Below, one piece after another: positions 20,884-29,467 of a stretch of 33,333 nucleotides of DNA (positions within the stretch are counted from its first letter, which is position 1; each line of letters begins with the position of its first letter). Under the pieces are notes generated by a model. It saw only the letters and a list, made by a program, of their open reading frames with translations. It had not been told where the DNA came from and searched no databases. A program made the translations under genes and the position numbers. Location of the stretch: the NCBI GenBank assembly GCA_903879915.1, contig CAIRNJ010000026.1, positions 85,433 through 118,765 on the forward strand. Reading direction: 5' to 3'. Source of the DNA: an uncultured Elusimicrobia bacterium (lineage in GTDB: Bacteria > Elusimicrobiota > Elusimicrobia > Elusimicrobiales > UBA9959).

Positions 20884-21858
20884 ATGCGCGAACGAGACCT
20901 TGTAATAGTGGGCGGCGGCCCCGCCGGGATGGCGGCGGCCCTGGCCGCGCGCGCCGCCGGCGTGCAGGATATCCTGCTGCTGGAGCGGGACCAGCACCTG
21001 GGCGGCATACTCAACCAGTGCATACACCCCGGGTTCGGCCTGCACCATTTCAAGGAGGAGCTGACCGGCCCGGAGTACGCCGACCGCTTCGTCCGCCTTC
21101 TTAAAGAGGAGCAGGGCATAGAGGTGAGTTTGCGCTCCTTCGTTGTAAAGCTCACTCCGGGCAGGGAAATTTCCTATTTCCGCCCCGGAGCCCTGGAAGA
21201 GGTCCGGGCCCGGGCCGTCATACTCGCCACCGGCTGCCGCGAGCGCACCCGGGAAATGATACAGATCCCCGGCTCGCGCCCGGCCGGCATCTATCCCGCC
21301 GGGCTGGCCCAGAAAATGGTCAATATGGAAGGCTGGATCCCCGGGCGGGAGGCCGTGATAGTGGGCTCCGGGGATATAGGCCTTATAATGGCGCGGCGCA
21401 TGGCGCTGGAAGGCGTAAAGGTCAAGGGCGTCGTAGAGATACAGAAGACCAGCCGCGGGCTGGTGCGCAACGTGGTGCAGTGCCTTGAGGACTTCGGTAT
21501 CCCGCTTTATTTCCGGCACCGGATCTCCCGGATACACGGCGCCGACAGGGTGGAGAAGGTGGACGTGGTGCGGGTCGACGATAATTTAAAGGACATCCCC
21601 GGTTCCGGTTTCGAGGTCCCCTGCGACACCGTGCTGGTGTCCGTGGGGCTGATCCCCGAGAACGAACTGCTGGAAATGGCCGGCGGCGAGATCGACCGCG
21701 CGGCGAACACGCCGGTCGCTGCCGGCGTCAACCTTACTTCCGTGCCGGGCGTGTTCGCCTGCGGCAACGCCTGTAAAGTATACGACCTGGTGGACTGGGT
21801 TACGCGCGACAGCGCCCTGGCCGGCAGAATGGCCGCGGAATACCTGGAGAAGAAATGA
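20884..21858 (+). CDS. FAD/NAD(P)-binding oxidoreductase partner of the GlpA-like enzyme
   Basis: A 324-residue two-dinucleotide-domain flavoprotein of the pyridine nucleotide-disulphide oxidoreductase superfamily. The FAD motif VGGGPAGMAAALAA is at the N-terminus and the NAD(P) motif VGSGDIGLIMARRMALEG in the middle. The C-terminal FAD-contact motif is seen as TSVPGVFACGNACKVYDLVDWVT. It lacks the redox-active CxxC of thioredoxin reductases. GGILNQCIHPGFGLHHFKEELTGPEYA marks the subfamily found beside GlpA-like dehydrogenases and DUF1667 proteins, for example in Thermotoga and clostridia. It probably passes electrons between the FAD/[2Fe-2S] dehydrogenase and NAD(P) or another carrier. Its stop overlaps the DUF1667 start (ATGA). 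Confidence 0.87.
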   Translation: MRERDLVIVGGGPAGMAAALAARAAGVQDILLLERDQHLGGILNQCIHPGFGLHHFKEELTGPEYADRFVRLLKEEQGIEVSLRSFVVKLTPGREISYFRPGALEEVRARAVILATGCRERTREMIQIPGSRPAGIYPAGLAQKMVNMEGWIPGREAVIVGSGDIGLIMARRMALEGVKVKGVVEIQKTSRGLVRNVVQCLEDFGIPLYFRHRISRIHGADRVEKVDVVRVDDNLKDIPGSGFEVPCDTVLVSVGLIPENELLEMAGGEIDRAANTPVAAGVNLTSVPGVFACGNACKVYDLVDWVTRDSALAGRMAAEYLEKK

Positions 21859-22217
21859 AACGTGTGATGACCTGCATAGAATGCCCGCAGGGCTGCCGCC
21901 TCGAGATAGAGGCCGACGGCCGGCGCGTTCTCAGCGTAGCCGGCCAGAAGTGCAAGCGGGGCGACAAATATGCCCGCCAGGAGATAGAGGCCCCGATGCG
22001 CACGCTGACCACTTCGGTGCTTACCGGCGGGCTGGAGCTTAAAATGCTGCCGGTGCGTACCTCGAAGCCCATCCCCAAGGAAAAACTATTCGAGACCATG
22101 GCCGCGGTAAAGCGCATCGTGGTCTCTTCCCCCGTGAAAGCCGGCGCCGTGGTGGCCACCGATTTCCTCGGGCTGGGCGTGGACCTTGTGGCCTGCCGGT
22201 CCATTGATAAGAAATGA
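21855..22217 (+). CDS. DUF1667 family protein
   Basis: A 120-residue DUF1667 protein. The N-terminus has the family cysteines MTCIECPQGCRLEIE (CxxCPxGC) followed by GQKCKRGDKYA, four cysteines well placed for an Fe-S cluster or metal. The MRTLTTSV and VRTSKPIPKEKLFE blocks are typical. It is translationally coupled to the oxidoreductase gene before it. In other bacteria it forms a conserved trio with a GlpA-like dehydrogenase and this oxidoreductase, and it is likely the electron-transfer third subunit. The exact role has not been shown, to my knowledge. Confidence 0.88.
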   Translation: MKRVMTCIECPQGCRLEIEADGRRVLSVAGQKCKRGDKYARQEIEAPMRTLTTSVLTGGLELKMLPVRTSKPIPKEKLFETMAAVKRIVVSSPVKAGAVVATDFLGLGVDLVACRSIDKK

Positions 22218-22233
22218 GCCAGGAGCGATAATT

Positions 22234-22761
22234 ATGAACTGGTACATCGAACTCGTGAAATCCGCCCCCATCCTGACGGCCATGGCGCAATTCGCCGTGC
22301 TGGGCACTTTCGGCGATATCGTGGCGCGCTGGCTGGGCGAACGGAGGGTCTTCATGCCGTTCGGGAGCCGCTCCGTGGCGCTTAAGATGCTGGAGTGGGC
22401 GGCGCTGGCCGTCTGCATAAAGTACGCCTTCGTCGGCTTCAACGGCTTCGTGGACGGGCTGGCCGCGCACGGGCTGCTGCCCGAGCTGGGGCTTTTCACC
22501 CGCGCTTTCGCCATCTCGGCCTTCATGAACCTGCAGTTCGGCCCTTTCCTGGTGCTGGCGCACCGCCTGCTGGACAACGCCATAGACGGCCGGCCCAACT
22601 GGGCCAACCTCGACAAAGGGCTGTTCACCCTGCTGTGGTTCTGGATACCGGCGCATACCGTTACTTTCATGCTGCCGCGGGAACTGCAGATAGGCCTGGC
22701 CGCGCTGTGGTCGGTGGCGCTGGGCGCGCTGCTGGGTTTTTACAACCGCCGCCCGGCATGA
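22234..22761 (+). CDS. Mpv17/PMP22-like membrane protein
   Basis: A 175-residue membrane protein with about four hydrophobic segments. The N-terminus, [19 protein letters not shown] followed by [12 protein letters not shown], matches the W..Y...L...P..T...GD...Q pattern of the eukaryotic Mpv17/PMP22 family. The C-terminus, with [17 protein letters not shown], then LW and YNRR, matches its W.P..F..P...R...W..Y ending. Eukaryotic members sit in mitochondrial or peroxisomal membranes and may form channels; bacterial members are little studied. The upstream in-frame start at 22186 is rejected because AGGAGCG precedes the ATG at 22234. It lies 16 bases after the DUF1667 gene and overlaps msrB (ATGA). 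Function is unknown; family assignment is from motif recall. Confidence 0.62.
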   Translation: MNWYIELVKSAPILTAMAQFAVLGTFGDIVARWLGERRVFMPFGSRSVALKMLEWAALAVCIKYAFVGFNGFVDGLAAHGLLPELGLFTRAFAISAFMNLQFGPFLVLAHRLLDNAIDGRPNWANLDKGLFTLLWFWIPAHTVTFMLPRELQIGLAALWSVALGALLGFYNRRPA

Positions 22762-23291
22762 CGGGGCGCGCCGCCCTGCTGCTGACCGCTCTGGCCCTGG
22801 CCGGGTGCAAAGCCGGCCCGCAGGCGCCGCCGGCCGCGCGGCAGGACGAAGCTATGCAGGATAAAATAAACGAACTTACGCCCATGCAGCTCAAGGTCAC
22901 TAAAATGTGCGGCACCGAGCCGCCCTTCGACAACGAATACTGGAATAACCACCGCCCCGGGCTTTACGTGGACGTGCTGACGGGCGACGTCCTGTTCTCG
23001 TCGCTGGATAAATTCGATTCCGGCTCGGGCTGGCCCAGCTTCACCGCCCCGGCGAGCCCGGAGCTGGTGGAAGAAAGGAAGGACGACACCCTCGGCATGG
23101 CGCGCGTGGAGGTGCGGTCCAAAGCCAGCGATTCGCACCTCGGGCACGTGTTCCCCGACGGCCCCGGGCCCAAAGGGCTGCGCTACTGCATCAATTCCGC
23201 GGCCCTGCGGTTCATTCCGCTCGAGGAGCTGGAGCAAAAGGGCTACGCCCGCTATCTCCCGCTGTTCGGCGCCGGAAAACAAGGAAAATAG
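22758..23291 (+). CDS. msrB: Lipoprotein peptide-methionine (R)-S-oxide reductase
   Basis: A 177-residue MsrB, which reduces methionine-R-sulfoxide in proteins. A lipobox, LALAGC with C17, predicts a lipoprotein acting in the cell envelope. The catalytic cysteine is C144 in RYCINSA. The substrate-site blocks [18 protein letters not shown] and SDSHLGHVF are present. The two CxxC zinc pairs of zinc-type MsrB are missing: [13 protein letters not shown] replaces one. The usual recycling cysteine in the SGCGWPSF context is serine (S90). C51 just before GTEPPF is a possible substitute for disulfide recycling (inference). The open frame extends far upstream, but that part is a shadow of the Mpv17-like gene. 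The ATG overlaps the Mpv17-like stop. Confidence 0.93.
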   Translation: MTGRAALLLTALALAGCKAGPQAPPAARQDEAMQDKINELTPMQLKVTKMCGTEPPFDNEYWNNHRPGLYVDVLTGDVLFSSLDKFDSGSGWPSFTAPASPELVEERKDDTLGMARVEVRSKASDSHLGHVFPDGPGPKGLRYCINSAALRFIPLEELEQKGYARYLPLFGAGKQGK

Positions 23292-23294
23292 CTT

Positions 23295-24338
23295 ATGACC
23301 GATCACCCTCCCCGCGCCGCCAACCCGACGCTGCTGCTGCTGCTCGCGGTTTTTCTTTTTATCTTCACGCTGATGATCTGGCCCTATCTCATCTGCCTGC
23401 TGATGGGCCTGATGCTGGCTATACTCACCAGGCCGCTTTATGACGCCCTGGCCCGTAAAAGCCCGGGGCCGCGCACCGCCGCCGCGGCCTCCATCCTCGC
23501 CATAATGCTGCTGATAATAGTGCCGCTGGTCCTTTTCGCGGCGCTGGGCGTAAAGCAGGGCATAGCCCTTTCCGCCTACCTCTCCGACGAGCGCGGGGCC
23601 ATGTTCCTGCGTTCGGCGGTGGACGCGGTAATGGGGTTCAAGCCGCTGTATTACGTGATAGAAAGCCCGGCCGAGCTGCAGGCGAAGGGCATCCTGTTCC
23701 TGCAGAGCGCCGGGGCGGCCTTAAGCAAGGTCATACTGGTGCAGGCGGCCGCGCTGCCCGACCTCGCCCTTAAACTGATCCTGTCGCTGCTGACCTGGTT
23801 CTTCATGCTCGTGGAGGGGCACGTTTTCCTGAACTGGGTGCTGGATAAGGCCCGGCTCGACCGCGCGCTGCGCACTCGGCTGGGGAACTCACTGAAGGAG
23901 ACGGTCGCGTCCACGGTCTGGGCCACCTCGGCCGCCGCGGCGGCGCAGGCGCTGGTGGTAATGCTGGGCTTTCTGTTCCTGGGCGTGCCGGGCGTCTTTC
24001 TGGCCGCCGGGGCCACGTTCATCTTCGCCTGGATCCCCATACTCGGCAGCCTGCCGGTCTGCCTGGCCGGGGCGGTCTACCTTTATTTCCAGGGCTCCGT
24101 TATCCAGATATTTTTCATGGGAGTGGTGGCGGTGGTAGCCGGTCTTATCGACAACGTGGTGCGGCCGATAGTGCTGAAGGGCCACGGCGATATGCACCCG
24201 CTGCTGGCGCTGGTGGCCATTTTCTCGGGTATCGGGATGTTCGGCATCCTGGGCGTGATCTTCGGCCCGATAGTGGCGGCCATGCTGGTCTCCATCCTTA
24301 ACGCCTGGGCGCCCTCGTCCGACGCCGCTAAAAGTTGA
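23295..24338 (+). CDS. AI-2E family (TqsA/PerM-like) membrane transporter
   Basis: A 347-residue polytopic membrane protein of the AI-2E exporter family (PF01594). The N-terminal paired helices (TLLLLLAVFLFIFTLMIWPYLICLLMGLMLAILTRPLYD), the central amphipathic region and the C-terminal signature are all present. That signature is seen in the PGVFLAAGATFIFAWIPILGS block and in LIDNVVRPIVLKG followed by GILGVIFGPIVAAM. Members include TqsA (AI-2 export) and transporters of other small molecules or Na+/H+, so the substrate is open. It starts three bases after the msrB stop and is probably the last gene of the operon. The -35 box of the next operon's promoter overlaps its stop codon. Confidence 0.9.
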   Translation: MTDHPPRAANPTLLLLLAVFLFIFTLMIWPYLICLLMGLMLAILTRPLYDALARKSPGPRTAAAASILAIMLLIIVPLVLFAALGVKQGIALSAYLSDERGAMFLRSAVDAVMGFKPLYYVIESPAELQAKGILFLQSAGAALSKVILVQAAALPDLALKLILSLLTWFFMLVEGHVFLNWVLDKARLDRALRTRLGNSLKETVASTVWATSAAAAAQALVVMLGFLFLGVPGVFLAAGATFIFAWIPILGSLPVCLAGAVYLYFQGSVIQIFFMGVVAVVAGLIDNVVRPIVLKGHGDMHPLLALVAIFSGIGMFGILGVIFGPIVAAMLVSILNAWAPSSDAAKS

Positions 24339-24364
24339 CAGTATGCGGCGTTTTGTCTTAAACT
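24335..24364 (+). promoter_or_regulatory. Promoter of the Ehr-type complex operon
   Basis: Consensus TTGACA (24335-24340), overlapping the stop of the AI-2E gene, with TTAAAC at 17 or TAAACT at 18 bases. The predicted leader is about 60 bases. No Shine-Dalgarno site is obvious before the first ATG at 24433. Confidence 0.6.
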
Positions 24365-24432
24365 AAAGATGCGGTAAATCTGGTTCGCCGCGCGTTTTTT
24401 GTTCTCATAAAATTTGATCGGGCCGCCTTTAA

Positions 24433-26397
24433 ATGCTTTTCCTTCTGCTTTCGCTTTCCCTCCTCTGCCTCAGCGCTCTACTGACGGTTTTCTGTAACGC
24501 CCGCCCTGAAAGAGCTAATTTTATCGGCGCCGCCGGCGCCGTGTCCGCTTCCGCGGTCGGCCTGTTCCCCGCCGTAAGAACGCTGCTGCATCCCGCCGCC
24601 GAAACGCTCAGTCTTCCCTGGCCGGTGCCCATGGCTTCCTTCAGCCTTACGCTGGACCCCCTGTCCGCTTTTTTCCTGGTGCCCGTCTTCATCCTTACGG
24701 CGGCGGCCGCCATCTACGGGGCCGGCTATTTCAGGCCCGAAGAAAAAAAAGCGCCGGGGCTGGCCTGGACGGCTTTCAACCTGCTTTCCGCCGCGATGGC
24801 CGTGGTGTTCCTGGCCGCCAACGCCGTACTGTTCCTGCTGGCCTGGGAAGTGATGGGGGTCTCGTCGTTCTTCCTGGTAATTTTTGATCATGAGAAAGCG
24901 CAGGCCCGCAAGGCCGCGTACATTTACCTGGTGGCCGGCGCGGCGGGCGCGCTGGCGCTGATGTTCGCGTTTTCCCTGCTGGGGGTGCAGGCAGGGGCTT
25001 TGGATTTCGCCGCGTTCAAAAGGCCGGAAGGGCCGCTGGCCGCCGCCGCTTTCCTTTCTTTCCTGCTGGGGTTCGGCCTTAAAGCCGGCGTTATCCCGCT
25101 GCATGTCTGGCTGCCGGAAGCCCACCCCGCCGCGCCCAGCCATGTTTCGGCCGTGATGAGCGGCGTCATGATAAAGACCGGGATCTACGGGCTGATACGC
25201 GCGCTGGGCCTGCTCAGCCCCTGGGCGCCCTGGTGGGGCTGGACGCTGATACTCATCGGCCTTGGTTCCTGCCTGCTGGGCGTGGTCTTCGCGCTGGCCC
25301 AGCACGACCTGAAGCGCCTGCTGGCTTATTCGAGCATAGAGAACATCGGCATTATAGTGCTGGCGCTGGGCCTGGGCGTGCTGGGCACGGCCATGGGCCT
25401 GTACCCGCTGGCGGCCCTGGCTTTCGGCGGGGCGCTGCTGCATGTGCTCAACCACGCGCTGTTCAAGGGCCTGCTTTTCATGGGCGCCGGCGCGGTGCTG
25501 CACGGCGCGGGCACGGCCGAGATGGAAGCTTTGGGCGGATTGTCCAAGCGTATGCCCCGCGCGGCCTTCCTTTTCGTGCTCGGCGCGGCTGCCGCCTGCG
25601 CCCTGCCGCCGTTCAACGGCTTCGCCGGCGAATTCCTTATTTACCTGGGCGCTTTCAGCGCGCTCAACGGCCCCGCCAACATAGTGCTGGCCGCGCTGCT
25701 GGCGCTGGCCGTGCTTTCGGCGGCCGGGGCGCTGGCGCTGGCGGTGTTCTCCAAAGCCGCGGGTGCGGTCTTTCTGGGCGAACCGCGCACGCAGGCCGCG
25801 GCCGGGGCCCATGACTGCGGCCCGCTGATGAACGCCGGCATGACGCTGCTGGCCGCCGCCTGCGTGGTTTCCGGCTTCGCCGCCCCTTTCCTTATATTGC
25901 CCGTCTCTACCGCCCTGGGCGCCGCGTTCGGCCTGCGCACCACGCTCGATTTCAGCGGCGCCGCCGCTACGCCCCTTATCTATCTTACCGCCGCGTTCCT
26001 GGCGCTGGCCGCCATAGTGTGGGTGCTGGCCGAAAAGCGCCGGTTCTTCCTGGGCGGCAGACAGCCCGCCGCCGGGCCCACCTGGGACTGCGGCTACGCG
26101 GCGCCGTCGGCGCGCATGCAGTACGGCGCGTCCTCCTTCTCCCAGCCGCTTACGGCTTTCTTCCAGCCGCTGCTCAGGAAAACCCTGAACATCCCCGTGA
26201 TAGCCGGCTATTTCCCGGGCAAGGCCTCGTTCTCCAGCGAAGCCCGCTCCGTGGTCTTTGATCACCTGTACGCCCCCGTCATAGTGCGCCTGCGGGGGCT
26301 GGCTTTCCGCTTCAGCTGGCTGCAGCACGGGCGCCTCCAGTTCTACATACTTTACATCGTGGCGGCCCTGATGGCCTTACTGCTATGGAAATTATAA
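24433..26397 (+). CDS. hyfB: HyfB-like proton-pumping subunit of the Ehr-type complex
   Basis: A 654-residue membrane protein of the NuoL/HyfB (Mrp antiporter-like) family with about 14-16 transmembrane segments. The functional acidic residue in LLAWEVMGVSSFFLV, the lysine in FGLKAGVIPLHVWLPEAH and the HNALFK-type motif (LNHALFKGLLFMGAG) are conserved, so ion pumping is expected. The C-terminus has the HyfB-type extension, with WDCGYAAPSARMQYGASSFSQPL. This extension replaces the long lateral helix of NuoL. It is the first gene of a six-subunit operon and overlaps the next gene by 13 bases. It corresponds to the first antiporter-like subunit of Ehr complexes. Confidence 0.9.
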   Translation: MLFLLLSLSLLCLSALLTVFCNARPERANFIGAAGAVSASAVGLFPAVRTLLHPAAETLSLPWPVPMASFSLTLDPLSAFFLVPVFILTAAAAIYGAGYFRPEEKKAPGLAWTAFNLLSAAMAVVFLAANAVLFLLAWEVMGVSSFFLVIFDHEKAQARKAAYIYLVAGAAGALALMFAFSLLGVQAGALDFAAFKRPEGPLAAAAFLSFLLGFGLKAGVIPLHVWLPEAHPAAPSHVSAVMSGVMIKTGIYGLIRALGLLSPWAPWWGWTLILIGLGSCLLGVVFALAQHDLKRLLAYSSIENIGIIVLALGLGVLGTAMGLYPLAALAFGGALLHVLNHALFKGLLFMGAGAVLHGAGTAEMEALGGLSKRMPRAAFLFVLGAAAACALPPFNGFAGEFLIYLGAFSALNGPANIVLAALLALAVLSAAGALALAVFSKAAGAVFLGEPRTQAAAGAHDCGPLMNAGMTLLAAACVVSGFAAPFLILPVSTALGAAFGLRTTLDFSGAAATPLIYLTAAFLALAAIVWVLAEKRRFFLGGRQPAAGPTWDCGYAAPSARMQYGASSFSQPLTAFFQPLLRKTLNIPVIAGYFPGKASFSSEARSVVFDHLYAPVIVRLRGLAFRFSWLQHGRLQFYILYIVAALMALLLWKL

Positions 26398-27302
26398 AAC
26401 CGCTCATCCAATACCTGGCGGTGATAATCCTTTCCCCCCTGCTGCTGGGGCTCATCAACCGCGTGAAAGCCAAGTTCGCCGGCCGCCGCGGCCAGCCGCT
26501 GCTGCAGCTGTATTTCGACCTGTACAAGCTCAGCTATAAAACCCCGGTCTACAGCCGCACCACTACCTGGCTGTTCAGGGCCGGGCCGGTGATAGGCCTG
26601 AGCGCCATCCTTTGCGCGCTGGCCGCGCTGCCTTTCGCCGGCCGGCCGGGCTTCCTGGCTTTCGACGGGGATTTTATATTCCTTATCTACCTGCTCGGCT
26701 TAGGCCGGTTCTTCACGGTGCTGGCCGCGCTGGATACAGGTTCCAGTTTCGAGGGCATGGGCGCCAGCCGCGAGGTGCAGTTCGCGGTTTTCTCCGAGCC
26801 CGCTTTCTTCCTGGCGCTGGCCGCGCTGTCCAAGGCCACCGGCAAGCTGTCCCTTTCGGGCATGTTCCTGGCGCTGGAGCCCGCCTCCTGGCAGGCCGCG
26901 GCGCCGGCGCTGCTGCTGCTCACCGCCGCCCTGTTCATAATCCTGCTGGCCGAGAATTCCCGCGTGCCGGTGGACGACCCCAACACCCACCTCGAGCTTA
27001 CCATGATCCACGAGGTGATGGTGCTGGACCACAGCGGGCCGGACCTGGCCTACATCCTTTACGGCGCGGCGCTCAAGCTCTGGTTCTTCGGGGCGCTGAT
27101 AGCCAGCGCCGTGCTGCCGCGCCATTCCGGCTCCTGGCTCTACGACGGGGCCGCGTTCCTGGGCATGATGGCGGTGATAGCGGCGGCCATAGGCACGGTG
27201 GAATCCGTGATGGCCCGCCTGCGCATGATAAAGGTGCAGTACCTGCTGATGGGCGCGCTGGTCTTCTCGATACTCGCTTTGCTGTTCCAGACGGGACGCT
27301 AA
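26385..27302 (+). CDS. hyfC: HyfC/NuoH-like membrane subunit
   Basis: A 305-residue NuoH/HyfC-type membrane subunit with about eight transmembrane segments, which connects the peripheral arm to the antiporter modules. The family loop LLAENSRVPVDDPNTHLELTMIHEVM is intact, with its conserved Arg, Asp and Glu residues, as is the N-terminal RRGQPLLQLYFDLYKL segment. FEGMGASREVQFAVFSEPA corresponds to the conserved cytoplasmic loop near the quinone-like cavity. The ATG lies inside the end of the hyfB-like gene. The HyfE-like gene follows six bases after the stop. Confidence 0.92.
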   Translation: MEIIKPLIQYLAVIILSPLLLGLINRVKAKFAGRRGQPLLQLYFDLYKLSYKTPVYSRTTTWLFRAGPVIGLSAILCALAALPFAGRPGFLAFDGDFIFLIYLLGLGRFFTVLAALDTGSSFEGMGASREVQFAVFSEPAFFLALAALSKATGKLSLSGMFLALEPASWQAAAPALLLLTAALFIILLAENSRVPVDDPNTHLELTMIHEVMVLDHSGPDLAYILYGAALKLWFFGALIASAVLPRHSGSWLYDGAAFLGMMAVIAAAIGTVESVMARLRMIKVQYLLMGALVFSILALLFQTGR

Positions 27303-27308
27303 GAACTT

Positions 27309-27980
27309 ATGAGCACTTTAGCCGAACTTACCATAGTTTTCATCATCCTGCTGAACCTGGCCCTTGCCGTGTCGGGCTCGATGTCGGTCTGCATCCGCCT
27401 GGCCGCCATCCAGGGCGTGGCGGCGGGGCTGCTGCCGCTGCTGGCCGGCGGCGGCGTGATGCGCGGCCGCGCCATGGCGTTCGCCGCTTTTATAATCCTG
27501 CTCAAGGGCGCGGTGTTCCCCTGGCTGATGTTCCGCGCCCGGGAAAAGACCGGGGCCCGCCGGGACGTGGACCCGCTGATCGGCTACCCGTCGTCGATAA
27601 TGCTCTGCCTGGGCGCTTTCGCCGCGTCCTCGTGGCTGGGCTCGCGCCTGCCGCTGCCCCATTCCGGCGTGGCGTTCATCGTGCCGGCGTCGCTGGCCAC
27701 CATCTTCACCGGCTTCCTGCTCATCACCACGCGCGCCAAGGCCATCACGCAGGTGCTGGGCTACCTGGTCATCGAGAACGGCATCTATATCTTCGGGCTG
27801 GCGCTGTTCGTGGAGCAGCCGCTGATGGTGGAGCTGGCCATCCTGCTGGACGTTTTCGTGGCGGTGTTCGTGATGGGCATAGCTATCTTCCACATCAGCC
27901 GGGAGTTCGACCACATCGATACGGACCAGATGGACGAGCTGACCGACTGGCATCAGTCGGAAGAGGGCGGCAACATATGA
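27309..27980 (+). CDS. hyfE: HyfE-like membrane subunit
   Basis: A 223-residue HyfE-type subunit, related to NuoK in its C-terminal half. It has about six to seven hydrophobic segments. The VLGYLVIENGIYIFGLAL stretch carries the buried glutamate typical of NuoK/HyfE, and the C-terminal VFVMGIAIFHISREFDHIDTDQM is a HyfE hallmark. Its stop overlaps the ATG of the next gene (ATGA), so translation is coupled. It probably helps form the proton path at the junction of the HyfC and antiporter subunits. Confidence 0.9.
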   Translation: MSTLAELTIVFIILLNLALAVSGSMSVCIRLAAIQGVAAGLLPLLAGGGVMRGRAMAFAAFIILLKGAVFPWLMFRAREKTGARRDVDPLIGYPSSIMLCLGAFAASSWLGSRLPLPHSGVAFIVPASLATIFTGFLLITTRAKAITQVLGYLVIENGIYIFGLALFVEQPLMVELAILLDVFVAVFVMGIAIFHISREFDHIDTDQMDELTDWHQSEEGGNI

Positions 27981-29467
27981 TAACGGCGCTGCTTACGCTG
28001 CCGCTGCTCGCCGGCCTGGCGTCCTTCATCATCAAGGGCGACCCCGCGCGCCGCAGGCTGCTGCTGGCCGCAGCGGCCGGGCACCTCGCGCTCACCGCCG
28101 CGCTGTTCGCGGCCAGGCTGAACCCCGCCCTGGGCATCCCCTGGGCCGCCGCCGGCGAGTGGTTCGGTTTCGACGAGCTGGGCCTGCTGTTCCTGGGCGT
28201 CACCTCGGTGCTGTTCCTCGGGGCCTCCGTTTACTCCGTGCGCTACCTGGCGCTGGAAAAGCGCGACCCAGGCGAGGACGCCGACGACGGGTTTATTTTT
28301 AACAACGCGCCCGAAGCCGTGTTCACGGGCTGCCTGCTGCTTTTCCTTTCGGCCATGACGGCGGTGACGGCCAGCCGCCACCTGGGCATACTCTGGGCGG
28401 CGGTGGAGGCCACCACGCTGCTCAGCGCCCCGCTGATCTATTTCCACCGGCACAAGCGTTCGCTGGAGGCCACCTGGAAATACCTGCTTATCTGCTCGGT
28501 GGGCATAGCGCTGGCCCTGATGGGCAACCTGTTCCTGGGCGCGGCCGGGCTGCGCACCGGCTTCGGCCTTAACCTGGACGCGCTGCTGGGCGGCGCGGCT
28601 CAGCTGGACCGTCCGCTGCTCAAAGCCGCGTTCCTGTTCCTGTTCGTCGGCTACGGCACCAAGATGGGCCTGGCCCCGTTCCATACCTGGCTGCCCGACG
28701 CGCACAGCGAAGCCCCCGCGGTGGTGTCCGCCCTGCTCAGCGGCGCGCTGCTCAACTGCGCTTTCCTGGGCATCCTGCGCGCCGTGCAGATCTGTGCCGG
28801 CGCCGGCCTGGCCGATTTCTCCGGCGGCATACTTGTTCTTTTCGGCCTGCTGTCGCTGATCACCGCGGGGCTGTTCATCCTGGGCCAGCGGGATTATAAG
28901 CGCATGCTCGCTTATTCCAGCATCGAGCACATGGGCATCCTGGCGCTGGGCGCGGGCCTGGGCGGCCGCGCGGTGTACGGCGCGCTGCTGGGCGCCGTGG
29001 GCCATTCGCTGGCCAAGGCCGGGCTTTTCTTCACGTCGGGCCTGATACTGGCGGCGTACAGGACCAAGCGCATCTCCGACGTAAAAGGCCTGCTCGGCCG
29101 CGCGCCACGCACGGCGGCGCTGTGGCTGGCCGGCTTTTTCCTTATAACCGGCACGCCCCCCTCCGGCATCTTCCTGGGAAAGTTCCTTATTCTGAAAGAG
29201 GCCGTGGCCTCCGGGAAATACCTGGTAGCCGGCGTGTACCTGCTTTTTCTGGGCATAGTTTTCGCCGGGATGGCGCGTATCTTTATAAACATGGCCTTCG
29301 GCGCCCATGTCCCGGGGCCGGATGAAAAACCGTTCTACGAATCGCGCGGCATGGTAGCGCCCGCCTGCGTCTTCTTCTGCTGCGTGCTGGCGCTGGGGCT
29401 GTACGTGCCCGCCTGGCTCGACACGCTGATCGGCGGCGCGCAGGTCCTTATAAGGAGGGGCCCGTGA
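27977..29467 (+). CDS. hyfF: HyfF-like (NuoN/NuoM-type) proton-pumping subunit
   Basis: A 496-residue antiporter-like subunit with about 14 transmembrane segments. Key residues are the glutamate in ILWAAVEATTLLSAPLIYF and the lysines in GYGTKMGLAPFHTWLPDAHSEAP and GHSLAKAGLFFTSG. The second antiporter-like protein of the operon, it would give the complex two pump modules. The open frame extends far upstream (to 26612), but that region is a shadow of the hyfC- and hyfE-like genes. The ATG at 27977 overlaps the hyfE-like stop and begins a clear membrane segment. The stop overlaps the GTG of the large-subunit gene. Confidence 0.92.
   Translation: MITALLTLPLLAGLASFIIKGDPARRRLLLAAAAGHLALTAALFAARLNPALGIPWAAAGEWFGFDELGLLFLGVTSVLFLGASVYSVRYLALEKRDPGEDADDGFIFNNAPEAVFTGCLLLFLSAMTAVTASRHLGILWAAVEATTLLSAPLIYFHRHKRSLEATWKYLLICSVGIALALMGNLFLGAAGLRTGFGLNLDALLGGAAQLDRPLLKAAFLFLFVGYGTKMGLAPFHTWLPDAHSEAPAVVSALLSGALLNCAFLGILRAVQICAGAGLADFSGGILVLFGLLSLITAGLFILGQRDYKRMLAYSSIEHMGILALGAGLGGRAVYGALLGAVGHSLAKAGLFFTSGLILAAYRTKRISDVKGLLGRAPRTAALWLAGFFLITGTPPSGIFLGKFLILKEAVASGKYLVAGVYLLFLGIVFAGMARIFINMAFGAHVPGPDEKPFYESRGMVAPACVFFCCVLALGLYVPAWLDTLIGGAQVLIRRGP

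Noticed and set aside
24478-26328. 616-codon minus-strand open frame opposite the hyfB-like gene
   Set aside because: Gln/Arg/Gly-rich composition without motifs, fully antisense to a gene with conserved antiporter-type motifs.
26612-27976. Long N-terminal extension of the hyfF-like frame
   Set aside because: Arg/Gly-rich shadow of the hyfC- and hyfE-like genes. The true ATG overlaps the hyfE-like stop at 27977.
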